The position numbers were made by a program, and so were the translations under genes. Below, in pieces: positions 52,886 through 62,199 of a stretch of DNA of 64,000 nucleotides. Source of the DNA: Emcibacteraceae bacterium (GTDB lineage Bacteria > Pseudomonadota > Alphaproteobacteria > Sphingomonadales > Emcibacteraceae). The notes under the pieces were generated by a model. That model saw only the letters and a program-made list of their open reading frames with translations, was not told the DNA's origin and made no database searches. The number at the start of each line of letters is the position of its first letter. The stretch's first letter is position 1. Where the stretch lies: NCBI GenBank assembly GCA_041396985.1, contig JAWKXO010000002.1, forward strand, positions 383,501 to 447,500, written 5' to 3'.

Positions 52886-53008
52886 TATGATCTCTCTTGG
52901 TTAATGTATGGGATAATTTATAATCTTTATTGTTATAAACGTAAACGTGACTTTTCATTTTTCTTCTGGCAAAGTAACCAGCAACAAAAAATAATATAGG
53001 GAATAGGG

Positions 53009-54556
53009 ATGTCTCAAAACACCGAAGATATGTTTGCCGGCTCACAAAGCCGTAATTTTATGGGTCACCCGATCGGGTTATCCATTTGTTTCCTTACTGA
53101 AATGTGGGAGCGTTTTTCCTATTACGGAATGCGGACAATCCTGATTTTATACCTGACCAAATACCATCTGTTTGATGTTGAAGATGCCAGTATGATCTAT
53201 GGTGCCTATGCGGGGCTCGTCTATATGATGCCAATTATCGGTGGCTATATGGCAGACCGTTATCTGGGAAGCCGCAAGGCAGTGACATATGGTGCAATAT
53301 TGCTGGTGCTCGGTCATGGCCTAATGGCGTTTCACGGCCAGGCCGCGTATATGGCGGGTGATGAAGTGATGCGAGATGAAGGGGCAATAAATATATTCTT
53401 TCTGGCTCTTTCCCTGATCATTGGCGGGGTTGGCTTTTTAAAAGCCAATATTTCAACAGTGGTCGGGGCACTTTATGGTCCCAATGATCCAAGAAGGGAC
53501 GGTGGTTTTTCCATATTTTACATGGGGATCAATCTGGGTTCATTTTTTTCTATGATCATCGTCGGCTATGTTGGTGAAACCTATGGCTGGAATTATGGAT
53601 TTTCAATTGCCGGGATTGGTATGTTTTTTGGCCTTCTGGTATTTCTCTGGGGACAAAGATTTCTTGATGGGCGGGCGGAACCGCCGGAACCTGAAACCTT
53701 AAAGGAAAAATCACCAATTGGTATCAGCAAGGAAAACACAATTTATCTTTTTGGGATATTTCTAGTCATTGTTAGCTGGGTGATGATGCAGTATGACCAG
53801 ATGGTCATACAGCTTGTGGGTGTTTCCGGCATTATTATGATCGGACTGGTGCTTTTTTATTCGGTTACAAAATGTGAAAAAGTCGATCGTGAACGCTTAT
53901 GGGTCGCGATTTTTCTTATTGCCATACAATCGGTTTTCTGGGCCTTGTTTGAACAACAGGCCGCCAGCCTGACGCTGCTGGCAGATCAGCAGTTTAATCT
54001 GTCATTTCTGGGAATGAATATTCTGGCTTCTCAGGTTCAGACAATGAATGCACTGTTTATCATTCTATTTGCACCTGTAATGGCCTGGGTCTGGCTTGCA
54101 CTGGCGAAACGTAAGATTGAACCATCAACACCGGCAAAATTTGGATATTCATTACTTATTATCGGCGCCGGCTATGTCATTTTTGCCTGGGGGATGGGAC
54201 TTGATGACAGTACGTCAAAAAGCTTCCTTTGGCTTATTTTTATCTATTTTATGCTCACTTTGGCTGAACTGTTTTTGAGCCCGGTTGGACTTTCCATGGT
54301 GACAAAATTAAGTGTACCCAAAATTGTTGGCATGATGATGGGAACGTGGTTTTTATTCACGGCACTTGGCAATAATGTTGCCGGTTGGATTAGTTCGCTC
54401 ATGGGCAGTGATGAAGTCGGTGCCGCCAGCGGCACCCTGGATATGGCTTCAACCATGGAACTTTACTATCTTATTGGCTATGCAAGTGCGGGTGTCGGTA
54501 TTTTTATTCTCATCCTGACCCCATTGCTCAGAAAAGGAATGCACGGCGTTCATTAA
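53009..54556 (+). CDS. POT family proton-dependent peptide transporter, copy 1
   Basis: The 515-residue protein has about 14 membrane helices. The POT signature ExxERFxYYG is in TEMWERFSYYGMRTILILYL (~29), with the second PTR2 motif GFLKANISTVVGALYG (~150) and FYMGINLGSF. LFEQQAASLTLLADQQFN (~320) is also typical of DtpA-like transporters. It imports di- and tripeptides with protons. It is followed after 14 bp by a close paralogue. Confidence 0.95.
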   Translation: MSQNTEDMFAGSQSRNFMGHPIGLSICFLTEMWERFSYYGMRTILILYLTKYHLFDVEDASMIYGAYAGLVYMMPIIGGYMADRYLGSRKAVTYGAILLVLGHGLMAFHGQAAYMAGDEVMRDEGAINIFFLALSLIIGGVGFLKANISTVVGALYGPNDPRRDGGFSIFYMGINLGSFFSMIIVGYVGETYGWNYGFSIAGIGMFFGLLVFLWGQRFLDGRAEPPEPETLKEKSPIGISKENTIYLFGIFLVIVSWVMMQYDQMVIQLVGVSGIIMIGLVLFYSVTKCEKVDRERLWVAIFLIAIQSVFWALFEQQAASLTLLADQQFNLSFLGMNILASQVQTMNALFIILFAPVMAWVWLALAKRKIEPSTPAKFGYSLLIIGAGYVIFAWGMGLDDSTSKSFLWLIFIYFMLTLAELFLSPVGLSMVTKLSVPKIVGMMMGTWFLFTALGNNVAGWISSLMGSDEVGAASGTLDMASTMELYYLIGYASAGVGIFILILTPLLRKGMHGVH

Positions 54557-54570
54557 GGGTTTAATTCAAA

Positions 54571-56118
54571 ATGACAGACATGAACATGGACCTTTATGAG
54601 GGGTCTCAAAAGAGAACTTTTCTCGGTCACCCAATCGGGATTTACATTTGCTTCCTGACTGAAATGTGGGAACGTTTTTCATATTATGGGATGCGGGCAC
54701 TTCTGATCCTTTATCTGACCAAATACCATCTGTTTGGCGCTGACAAGGCCAGCATGATCTATGGGGCCTTTGTCGGGCTTGTTTATATGATGCCCATTAT
54801 CGGCGGTTATCTGTCTGACCGATATTTGGGAAGCCGCAAGGCAGTTACATACGGGGCCATACTCCTTGTATTTGGGCATGGGCTAATGGCATTTCATGGA
54901 CAGGCGGCCTATATTTCAGGTGATACGGTTATCCGTGACGAGGCGGCAATTGATGTCTTTTTCCTTGCACTTTCACTTATTATAACCGGCGTTGGGTTTT
55001 TAAAAGCCAATATCACAACGGTGGTGGGTGCCCTATACGGCCCAAAAGACCCTAGGCGCGACAGTGGCTTCACCATTTTTTATCTGGGCCTTAACCTCGG
55101 GGCTTTGATATCCATGCTGATTGTCGGTTATGTGGGTGAAACCTATGGCTGGAACTACGGTTTTTCAATTGCCGGGATCGGCATGTTTTTTGGTCTGATG
55201 GTATTTTTATGGGGCCAGAAATTATTGGATGGCCACGCTGAGCCAAGTAACCCTGAACGGTTGAAGGAAATTGCCTTTGCCGGTATCAATAAGGAAACGG
55301 CTATTTATATAGGCGGGTTTGCCCTGGTTATCGTCAGCTGGTTTTTAATGCAATACCAACAGCTGGTCGGGTTTTTTCTTGGGGCATCGGGATTTATCAT
55401 GATCGGGATAATTCTCGTTTATGGGTTTATGAAATGCTCGAAAATTGAACGTGAACGACTGATGGTTATGTGTTGCCTGATCGTGTTTCAGTCTGTCTTT
55501 TACGCTTTGTTTGAACAGCAGGCGGCCAGCCTGACCCTTCTGGCGGATCAGCAATTTGATAAAAATTTATTCGGTTTGCAAATAAAAGCATCTCAGGTTC
55601 AAACGATGAATACCCTTTTTGTCTGCCTGCTGGCGCCAGTCATGGCCTGGGGCTGGCTGGCTTTGGCGAGGAAAAATCGTGAACCCTCCACGCCGGCTAA
55701 ATTTGGTCTGGCCATGATTATTATTGGCTCAGGGTATATGATTTTTGCGACCGCTCTTGGTGGTGATCACAGCACTTCAAAAAGCTTTCTATGGCTGGTC
55801 TTTATCTATTTTTCACTCTCCTGGGCAGAACTGTTCATTATCCCCGTTGGACTTTCCATGGTGACAAAAATGAGCGTTCCAAAAATTGTTGGTATGGTCA
55901 TGGGAACATGGTTCTTATTTATGGCTGTGGGAAATTATATGGCTGGCTGGATCAGTTCCCTGATGGGCGTTAGCGGTCATGGGGGACAAAGTGCATTACT
56001 CGATATGGACGCGACCATGGATGTTTATTCTACAATCGGCATGGTCAGTATCGGGGTCGGGCTCTTCATTTTTGCCCTGACACCACTGCTCAGAAAAGGA
56101 ATGCATGGCATACACTAA
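54571..56118 (+). CDS. POT family proton-dependent peptide transporter, copy 2
   Basis: This second 515-residue POT protein is clearly homologous to copy 1 along its whole length, with the same landmarks (TEMWERFSYYGMRALLILYL, GFLKANITTVVGALYG, LFEQQAASLTLLADQQFD) and the same C-terminus LTPLLRKGMHG. Differences concentrate in loops and in ~228-300. A recent tandem duplication is implied. Retention of both complete copies suggests different substrate preference or dosage. It ends 3 bp from the convergent nitroreductase. Confidence 0.95.
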   Translation: MTDMNMDLYEGSQKRTFLGHPIGIYICFLTEMWERFSYYGMRALLILYLTKYHLFGADKASMIYGAFVGLVYMMPIIGGYLSDRYLGSRKAVTYGAILLVFGHGLMAFHGQAAYISGDTVIRDEAAIDVFFLALSLIITGVGFLKANITTVVGALYGPKDPRRDSGFTIFYLGLNLGALISMLIVGYVGETYGWNYGFSIAGIGMFFGLMVFLWGQKLLDGHAEPSNPERLKEIAFAGINKETAIYIGGFALVIVSWFLMQYQQLVGFFLGASGFIMIGIILVYGFMKCSKIERERLMVMCCLIVFQSVFYALFEQQAASLTLLADQQFDKNLFGLQIKASQVQTMNTLFVCLLAPVMAWGWLALARKNREPSTPAKFGLAMIIIGSGYMIFATALGGDHSTSKSFLWLVFIYFSLSWAELFIIPVGLSMVTKMSVPKIVGMVMGTWFLFMAVGNYMAGWISSLMGVSGHGGQSALLDMDATMDVYSTIGMVSIGVGLFIFALTPLLRKGMHGIH

Positions 56119-56121
56119 TGG

Positions 56122-56844
56122 CTAAAACACCGTCATAATTTCATCAAGCGGCTTTTTCCATTTGGCATGGGCTGGTACTGTCGCATCCTCCGCCGGATGG
56201 CCAACGACCAAAATCATTTCTGGTTTCTCTGATGCGGGTCGATCGCAAAGCTCATTTAAAAATTTCATCGGATTTGGCGTATGGGTCAGCGTGCTTAAGC
56301 CGGCATGATGAAGTGCCGTGATCAGGAAACCAGTGGCAATGCCGACAGATTCGTTGACATAATAATTTTTATATTTACGTCCATTACGATCAATACTCGT
56401 CCTTTGGGCAAAAATAACGATCAGCCAAGGCGCCGTGGTTAGGTGCGGCTTACTGTCATTGGTGCCGATCGGCTCTAGCGCACCGAGCCATTCATCACTG
56501 GCCCGTCCAGCGTAAAAGGTTCTTTCTTCTTCTTCGGCCGCTTCCCGTATTTTCTGCTTATGATCCGGATTTTCTATAATTGCAAAATGCCAGGGCTGAT
56601 GATTGGCACCGCTTGGAGCTAGTCCCGCTGCTTTAATACAATTTTCAATAATAATCCGGGGAACCGGACGGGTTGAATAGTTGCGGACTGTGTGGCGTTT
56701 CTTCATCAGCTCATAAAATTCTTCTGATTTTCTGATCATTTCCTCATCGCTCATTTCCCAGCGATGCGGAATGGGGAGTTCCACATAAGTATGGTCAAGC
56801 GGTATGGAAGAACGGTATTTCTCATCTGTATCGGACATGGTCAC
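56122..56844 (-). CDS. Nitroreductase family protein
   Basis: The 240-residue protein is an FMN-dependent nitroreductase of the longer type. It has KKRHTVRNYSTRPVPRIIIENCIKAAGLAPSGANHQPWHFAIIE (in parts, ~50-92, with FMN-binding Arg and SGANHQPW). A central TTAPWLIVIFAQ and GIATGFLITALHHAGLSTL (~170) follow, with a C-terminal VVGHPAEDA. The N-terminal YVELPIPHRWEMSDEEM stretch recalls iodotyrosine deiodinase-like enzymes. Substrate unknown. A perfect 14-bp palindrome lies 41 bp upstream. Confidence 0.9.
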   Translation of the reverse strand: MTMSDTDEKYRSSIPLDHTYVELPIPHRWEMSDEEMIRKSEEFYELMKKRHTVRNYSTRPVPRIIIENCIKAAGLAPSGANHQPWHFAIIENPDHKQKIREAAEEEERTFYAGRASDEWLGALEPIGTNDSKPHLTTAPWLIVIFAQRTSIDRNGRKYKNYYVNESVGIATGFLITALHHAGLSTLTHTPNPMKFLNELCDRPASEKPEMILVVGHPAEDATVPAHAKWKKPLDEIMTVF

Positions 56845-56884
56845 CTCCGGATAAAAATTCTAAACTGTTATGATAATAATAGAG

Positions 56885-56898
56885 GTTGCAATTGCAAC
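56885..56898. promoter_or_regulatory. Putative operator upstream of the nitroreductase
   Basis: GTTGCAATTGCAAC is a perfect palindrome, 41-54 bp upstream of the leftward nitroreductase ATG and touching the last base of the ABC-F stop codon. It resembles sites of small dimeric HTH regulators, though no regulator gene is adjacent. Confidence 0.5.
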
Positions 56899-58703
56899 TA
56901 ATTTATTTCTTCGCGCATTATTTCCAACTCAAGCCATTCTTCTTCTTTTTCATGAAGGAATGATGTCAATTTTTCCAGTTCTTTTGTCGTCTGATTAAAG
57001 GCTTCAGGATCTTTATTAAAGAAATCCGGTTCAGACAGTTTTTGTTCTAGTTTTTTAACTTTTCTGGTTATGTCATCAATTTCTTTTGGCAGATTTTCAA
57101 GGGCAAATTGATGCTTATAGCTTAATTTTCTAGCCTTTGGTTCGTTCTGATTTGCTGGCTTCTTTTCCTGTTTTACTTTTTTTTGTGAGGTCTCATTTGG
57201 AATATCTATGCGGTTTTTTCGCTGACGTGCATAATCACTATATCCGCCAGGATATTCACGGACATCGCCGTTTCCTTCCATGACAATGGTCGATGTAACC
57301 AGTCTGTCAAGAAAATCACGGTCATGGCTAACCAGAATCAAAGTGCCGTCATAATCGGATAGCACATCCTGCAAAAGATCAAGTGTATCCATATCCAGAT
57401 CATTTGTTGGCTCATCAAGGATCAGAAGATTTGCTGGCTGCGCCAGAGTTTTTGTAAGAAGCAGGCGGTTTTTCTCGCCCCCTGACAGGGAACTTACCGG
57501 GCTATGTGCTTGCGAGGCATCAAATAAAAAATCTTTGATATAGGAAATGATATGTTTTGAATGACCACGCACCATAATATGATCACTGCCATCGCTTAAA
57601 GTTTCCCAGACTGTGTCTGTGTCCTTTATCAGGCTGCGGTTCTGATCAAGAAAAGTTGTATCAAGCTTTGTACCAAGCTTTATAGTGCCCTGGTCCGGTG
57701 TTTGTTGCCCGGTCAGTATGCGTAGTAATGTGGTCTTTCCAGCACCATTGGGGCCAATAATGCCAATCCGGTCACCACGAAGTATTTTGATCGAAAAATC
57801 TTTTAGAATGGTTTTATCCCCATAACGAACACTGACTTTATGGGCTTCAATTACTTTTTTGCCGGATGTTTTGCCACTGTCTGTTGCCAGTTTTGCACTG
57901 CCTGTTACAGCGATTTGTGCGGCCCTCTTTTCTCTTAATTCCCATAACTGTCGCATACGGCCCATATTTCTGGTTCGTCTTGCTGTAATGCCCTTGTGCG
58001 ACCATTCGGTTTCCTTTTCAATCAGTTTGTCCAGCTTTGCCCGTTCGGTCGCTTCCTGTTCAAGAATTTGCTCAGACCATTTTTCAAAATGGGAAAATCC
58101 TTTATCAAGACGTCTTACCCGACCACGGTCCAGCCAGAACGTGGTATTGGTTAAGGCGTTCAGAAAAGCACGGTCATGGCTGATGATAACCAGGGCTCCA
58201 CGCCAGCTTTTTAATCTGTCTTCAAGCCATTCGATCGTTGCAATATCAAGGTGGTTTGTCGGCTCATCCAGCAGCAATATGTCCGTATCACTGACAAGCG
58301 CGCGGGCAATGGCGGCTCGTCTTCTTTCGCCGCCGGACATATTTTTTGTTTCAAGATTTGCACTCAGACCTATTTCTTCAAGCAATATATCCACTTGAAA
58401 ATGGTCTTCGGCCGAGCTTTGAACAAGCCCGGACGCCACATAATCATGGGCCGTATTAAAGCGGGATAAATCAGGGTCCTGCTCAAGATAAGTGACATGG
58501 CAACCCGGTTTTATGAAACGCTCTCCACTATCAGGTTCAATTGTGCCATGGATTATTTTCATAAGCGTGGATTTACCTGCCCCATTCCGGCCAACAAGTG
58601 AAATACGGTCTGTTTCCCCTATGGAAATTTCAGCATTGTTAAAAAGCGGTTCAGGACCAAATCTTAAAGCCATATTGGTTAAAGTCAGGAGTGGAGGGGC
58701 CAT
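56898..58703 (-). CDS. ABC-F family ATPase, Uup-type
   Basis: The 601-residue soluble protein has two ABC domains: Walker A GRNGAGKSTLMK (~38) and GPNGAGKTTLLR (~320), signatures MSGGERRRAAIARAL and LSGGEKNRLLLTKTL, Walker B DILLLDEPTNHLD and LLILDEPTNDLD. A charged linker and a C-terminal coiled coil (~525-600) follow, the coiled coil being typical of Uup. No membrane segment exists. ABC-F proteins act on ribosomes or, in Uup's case, affect transposon excision and ribosome quality. It is leftward and ends at the palindrome. Confidence 0.93.
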   Translation of the reverse strand: MAPPLLTLTNMALRFGPEPLFNNAEISIGETDRISLVGRNGAGKSTLMKIIHGTIEPDSGERFIKPGCHVTYLEQDPDLSRFNTAHDYVASGLVQSSAEDHFQVDILLEEIGLSANLETKNMSGGERRRAAIARALVSDTDILLLDEPTNHLDIATIEWLEDRLKSWRGALVIISHDRAFLNALTNTTFWLDRGRVRRLDKGFSHFEKWSEQILEQEATERAKLDKLIEKETEWSHKGITARRTRNMGRMRQLWELREKRAAQIAVTGSAKLATDSGKTSGKKVIEAHKVSVRYGDKTILKDFSIKILRGDRIGIIGPNGAGKTTLLRILTGQQTPDQGTIKLGTKLDTTFLDQNRSLIKDTDTVWETLSDGSDHIMVRGHSKHIISYIKDFLFDASQAHSPVSSLSGGEKNRLLLTKTLAQPANLLILDEPTNDLDMDTLDLLQDVLSDYDGTLILVSHDRDFLDRLVTSTIVMEGNGDVREYPGGYSDYARQRKNRIDIPNETSQKKVKQEKKPANQNEPKARKLSYKHQFALENLPKEIDDITRKVKKLEQKLSEPDFFNKDPEAFNQTTKELEKLTSFLHEKEEEWLELEIMREEIN

Positions 58704-58820
58704 TTAAAAACTTTCTTATTCGTCACGCTTATGCCAATAACATAATTGTGATAAGCTGTTAATAGCTTCATAATAAAAACGGTTATATATCTTTTGAATG
58801 TAATATAGAACAGCTCAAGT

Positions 58821-59792
58821 TTGTTAGGTAACACTATGTTGATAAAGATTAAAAATTCATGGGAAATAAGCGAAAATGAGGTCACCTCACAGTCAGACTA
58901 TTTTTCCAGACGCGAAATTTTAAAAGCGGCCGGATTTATGGGTGTTGGCGCTGCCACGAGCCTGATGATACCGGGTTCTGCATTGGCGGATGACGGTTTG
59001 AAGGTAAAGGCCAACAACTATGATGGCCATGAAATACGCGGCGAGCTGACTGATATTCGCGCTGTTCAGGGCTATAATAATTTTTATGAATTTGGTATGG
59101 AAAAAGATGATCCGGCCAGAAACAGCCATAGCCTGATTACCGAACCCTGGACAGTGACTGTTGATGGTAACTGTGAAAATCCCGGGAAATTTGCTGTCGA
59201 GGATTTGATTGATTTTAATAATCTCGAGGAACGGATATACCGTATGCGCTGTGTGGAAGCGTGGTCAATGGTCATTCCCTGGGTTGGTGTATCCTTATCA
59301 GAAGTAATTAACAAACTTAAGCCGACCTCAAATGCAAAATATATCTATTTTGAGACACTGGTTGATGAAGAACAGATGCCGGGCCAGAGGCGTGGTGTTA
59401 TAAAATGGCCGTACCGTGAAGGTCTTCGGATGGATGAAGCCATGCATCCGCTCACCATAATGGCGGTCGGACTTTACGGTAAAAAGCTTGCCAACCAGAA
59501 CGGGGCACCGATGCGTCTGGTCGTTCCCTGGAAATACGGGTTCAAGGGTGTAAAATCAATTGTAAAAATTTCATTTGTTGAACGAGAGCCGAACAGCAGC
59601 TGGATGCGACTAGCCCCCAATGAGTATGGTTTTTATGCCAATGTGAACCCTGATGTGCCCCACCCACGCTGGTCACAGGCAACAGAGCGTCGTATTGGTG
59701 ATTTCAGACGCCGCGATACGCTGATGTTCAATGGTTACGGTGAACAGGTCGCCCATCTTTATGACGGAATGAATTTGCGAAGATATTACTGA
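58821..59792 (+). CDS. msrP: Protein-methionine-sulfoxide reductase catalytic subunit MsrP
   Basis: MsrP is a periplasmic molybdopterin enzyme that repairs oxidised methionine in envelope proteins. The 323-residue protein has a twin-arginine leader (FSRREILKAAGFMGVGAA, cleavage near ALADD, ~55). The sulfite-oxidase fold carries the Mo-coordinating Cys in YRMRCVEAWSMVIPW (~140). Later come MDEAMHPLTIMAVGLYG and GAPMRLVVPWKYGFKGVKSI, both family motifs. Its TGA abuts the msrQ ATG (shared base at 59792), so the two subunits are co-translated. Confidence 0.94.
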   Translation: MLGNTMLIKIKNSWEISENEVTSQSDYFSRREILKAAGFMGVGAATSLMIPGSALADDGLKVKANNYDGHEIRGELTDIRAVQGYNNFYEFGMEKDDPARNSHSLITEPWTVTVDGNCENPGKFAVEDLIDFNNLEERIYRMRCVEAWSMVIPWVGVSLSEVINKLKPTSNAKYIYFETLVDEEQMPGQRRGVIKWPYREGLRMDEAMHPLTIMAVGLYGKKLANQNGAPMRLVVPWKYGFKGVKSIVKISFVEREPNSSWMRLAPNEYGFYANVNPDVPHPRWSQATERRIGDFRRRDTLMFNGYGEQVAHLYDGMNLRRYY

Positions 59793-60412
59793 TGATAAAA
59801 GACTGGCGACGCGTCCTTATCCATATTCTTTCTCTGCTGCCGGCACTATGGCTTTTTTGGCAAATGTCGTTATGGTACCGGTTTCTCCCCCATGAATTAT
59901 CGGCAAACCCGATTGAGTATATCACCAAATTCACAGGTGACTGGACAATCCGTTTTCTGCTGATCACACTTAGTGTCAGCCCGATTACAAAATTCACAGG
60001 CTGGCGCCTTCTCAAATACAGGCGTGCGGTCGGCTTATATGCTTTCTTTTATGCTCTTCTTCACTTTCTGAATTATATGGTACTTGATTATTTCTTCGAT
60101 TGGCCTCTGATTTTGGGAGATATTTTTAAGCGTCCGGCCATTACTTTTGGAATGGTGGCTTTTACCTTGCTTATCCCGCTTGCCATCACATCCTTCAAAT
60201 ATTTTATAAAGAAAATGGCTGGAAACTGGCAGAAACTTCATCAGCTTATTTACATTATTACTATTTTTGCGGTCATTCATAATTACATGATGGTGAAAGC
60301 GGATGTACTTATACCCGTTATTCATGCTATAATTCTCGCCAGTTTGTTATGTATGCGGGTTTATATAAAATTTAATAATCGTAAAGCGAGCAACAAAAAA
60401 CAATTGGCATGA
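59792..60412 (+). CDS. msrQ: Haem membrane subunit MsrQ
   Basis: MsrQ passes electrons from the quinone pool to MsrP through b-type haem. The 206-residue protein has six membrane helices of the ferric-reductase-like fold. Likely haem-ligand His residues are in FFYALLHFLNYM (~93) and KLHQLIYIITIFAVIHNYMM (~150-165). GDWTIRFLLITLSVSPI and RRAVGLYAFFYALLH are MsrQ hallmarks. It overlaps msrP by one base and yjbQ by four. Confidence 0.94.
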   Translation: MIKDWRRVLIHILSLLPALWLFWQMSLWYRFLPHELSANPIEYITKFTGDWTIRFLLITLSVSPITKFTGWRLLKYRRAVGLYAFFYALLHFLNYMVLDYFFDWPLILGDIFKRPAITFGMVAFTLLIPLAITSFKYFIKKMAGNWQKLHQLIYIITIFAVIHNYMMVKADVLIPVIHAIILASLLCMRVYIKFNNRKASNKKQLA

Positions 60413-60828
60413 AGCAATTTACAAATGAAATTACTTTTCAGACAACAGGGTCCAGCCTCCTTGATGTAACCGGTCCGATTAAAAGTTGGGTTGACGATCA
60501 GGACATATCAAAAGGGCTTCTTACCGTATTCATCAAGCATACATCCGCCTCTCTTGTAGTACAGGAAAATGCTGATCCCGATGTGCTGTTTGACCTAAAC
60601 AGCTATTTCAGAAAACTGGTACCAGAAGGGGATCAGCTTTACCGCCACAGCACTGAAGGGCCGGATGATATGCCGGCCCATATTAAAGCGGCCCTAACCC
60701 AAACCCAGCTTAATGTTCCAATTTCTGATAATGAATTGATGCTGGGACTTTGGCAGGGCATATATATTTTTGAGCATCGTGCCCACGCACATAAGCGGAC
60801 TATTGCCCTCCATATAATCGGTGAATAA
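60409..60828 (+). CDS. YjbQ/UPF0047 family protein
   Basis: The 139-residue protein is a compact YjbQ-type protein, reported to have weak thiamine phosphate synthase activity. Landmarks are ISKGLLTVFIKHTSASLVVQENADPDV (in part, ~37-60, KHTSASL), EGPDDMPAHIKAALT (~82), and IYIFEHRAHAHKRTIALH (~118) with conserved His residues. Its start overlaps the msrQ stop by four bases, so it is probably co-transcribed with msrPQ. A functional link to methionine repair is not established. Confidence 0.9.
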   Translation: MKQFTNEITFQTTGSSLLDVTGPIKSWVDDQDISKGLLTVFIKHTSASLVVQENADPDVLFDLNSYFRKLVPEGDQLYRHSTEGPDDMPAHIKAALTQTQLNVPISDNELMLGLWQGIYIFEHRAHAHKRTIALHIIGE

Positions 60829-60892
60829 TTCCTGTGCATTTTTATTAGGACAGTCTATAAATAATGAAAATTTATTATGACGGGACCGATCA

Positions 60893-62164
60893 ATGGAAAA
60901 ACTTTTATCCGAAAATAAACTACTAAACACAAGACGCAGCCTTTTAAAAGGGGCAGCCCTTGGCACTCTGGCATTTATGACCGTAGGGAGAACGACTGTT
61001 TCAGCGCAGGAAGCTTTTAAAGAGCAAGCCGCAAAAATGACCGATGAGCAGCTATTTGCAAATGTGAGAAACCAGTTAATGTTAAAAGACGGACTGGTTT
61101 ACCTAAATACAGGAACACTCGGCCCTGCGCCAAAGCTGGTTCATGATAAAGTGACATCACTTATGGAACGTCTTGAAGCCAATCCGGCAATTGAAAATTT
61201 TGGTCCCCTTGGTCAGGAAATGGAAAAAACCCGTGGCAAGGTTGCGGCCTTTATGGGTGCGGATGAAGATGAAATTATTCTGACCCGCAATACCACAGAA
61301 GGGATCAGCACCGTTTGCTCCGGAATAGATTGGACGGCGGGTGATGAGATTTTGACCACCAATCATGAACATGGTGGTGCGGAAACCGGCCTTGATTTTC
61401 TTGCAGCGACCAAAGGGGCAGTGATTAAAAAAATAACCATGCCATATCCGGCAAGCAGTAAAAAACAATTGCTTGATCTGATTAAAGCCAACTTAACACC
61501 AAAAACAAAACTATTGCTGCTTAGTCATGTTGAAACAGTGACCGGGTTGAGATGGCCGATCAAGGAAGTGGCCGAACTGATTAAAGGAAAAGATATTCTT
61601 TTCATTGTTGATGGTGCCCAGGCTCCGGGCATGCTGAAAATCGATTTGCATGATCTGGGTTGTGATGTCTATGCCTGTAGTGGTCATAAATGGGTTATGG
61701 GTCCAAAGGAAACAGGCATTCTTTATTTACGAAAAGAAATTCAGCCACGGGTCAATAATGTTTTCATCAGTGGAGGTTATGGTGTTTACTCTCATTCGTC
61801 AGGCACCAGAAATGCACCGATTATTATCGGTTTTGGTGATGTGCTTGACTGGCACATGGCGATGGGTGGTGCACGCATTGAAAACCATTGCCTTAATCTT
61901 GCGACCTATTGCCGCAATGAACTTAAAAAAGTAAAAGGGATCAGGATTATCAGTGCAGATGATTCAGAGCTGACCTCAGCTATCGTAAGCTTCAGTTTGC
62001 CTGATAATATAAAAAGTGGTGATGTTTTCAGCGCTATGCGGGATAAAAACATCACCATAAAAAGACTGCCTCAATATAATGCTATTCGTATTTCAAATCA
62101 CATGTTCACGACCAATGAAGATGTCGATAAAATGATAGCATTGCTTAAAACATTTCTGGCTTAA
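60893..62164 (+). CDS. Exported aminotransferase class V-fold PLP enzyme
   Basis: The 423-residue protein starts with a twin-arginine leader (TRRSLLKGAALGTLAFMTVG, cleavage near VSAQEA, ~35). The class-V PLP fold follows: LNTGTLGPAPKLVHDKV, NTTEGISTVCSGIDW, TNHEHGGAETGLDF, LLLLSHVETVTGLRWPI, FIVDGAQAPGMLKIDL and the PLP Lys in YACSGHKWVMGPKETG (~264). Isopenicillin-N epimerase-like and cysteine-desulfurase-like enzymes share this fold. Tat export would carry a folded, PLP-loaded enzyme to the periplasm. Substrate unknown. It has no adjacent partner gene. Confidence 0.88.
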   Translation: MEKLLSENKLLNTRRSLLKGAALGTLAFMTVGRTTVSAQEAFKEQAAKMTDEQLFANVRNQLMLKDGLVYLNTGTLGPAPKLVHDKVTSLMERLEANPAIENFGPLGQEMEKTRGKVAAFMGADEDEIILTRNTTEGISTVCSGIDWTAGDEILTTNHEHGGAETGLDFLAATKGAVIKKITMPYPASSKKQLLDLIKANLTPKTKLLLLSHVETVTGLRWPIKEVAELIKGKDILFIVDGAQAPGMLKIDLHDLGCDVYACSGHKWVMGPKETGILYLRKEIQPRVNNVFISGGYGVYSHSSGTRNAPIIIGFGDVLDWHMAMGGARIENHCLNLATYCRNELKKVKGIRIISADDSELTSAIVSFSLPDNIKSGDVFSAMRDKNITIKRLPQYNAIRISNHMFTTNEDVDKMIALLKTFLA

Positions 62165-62199
62165 GACCCGCGGAGTTATCACGGGACTTAATTCATAAT

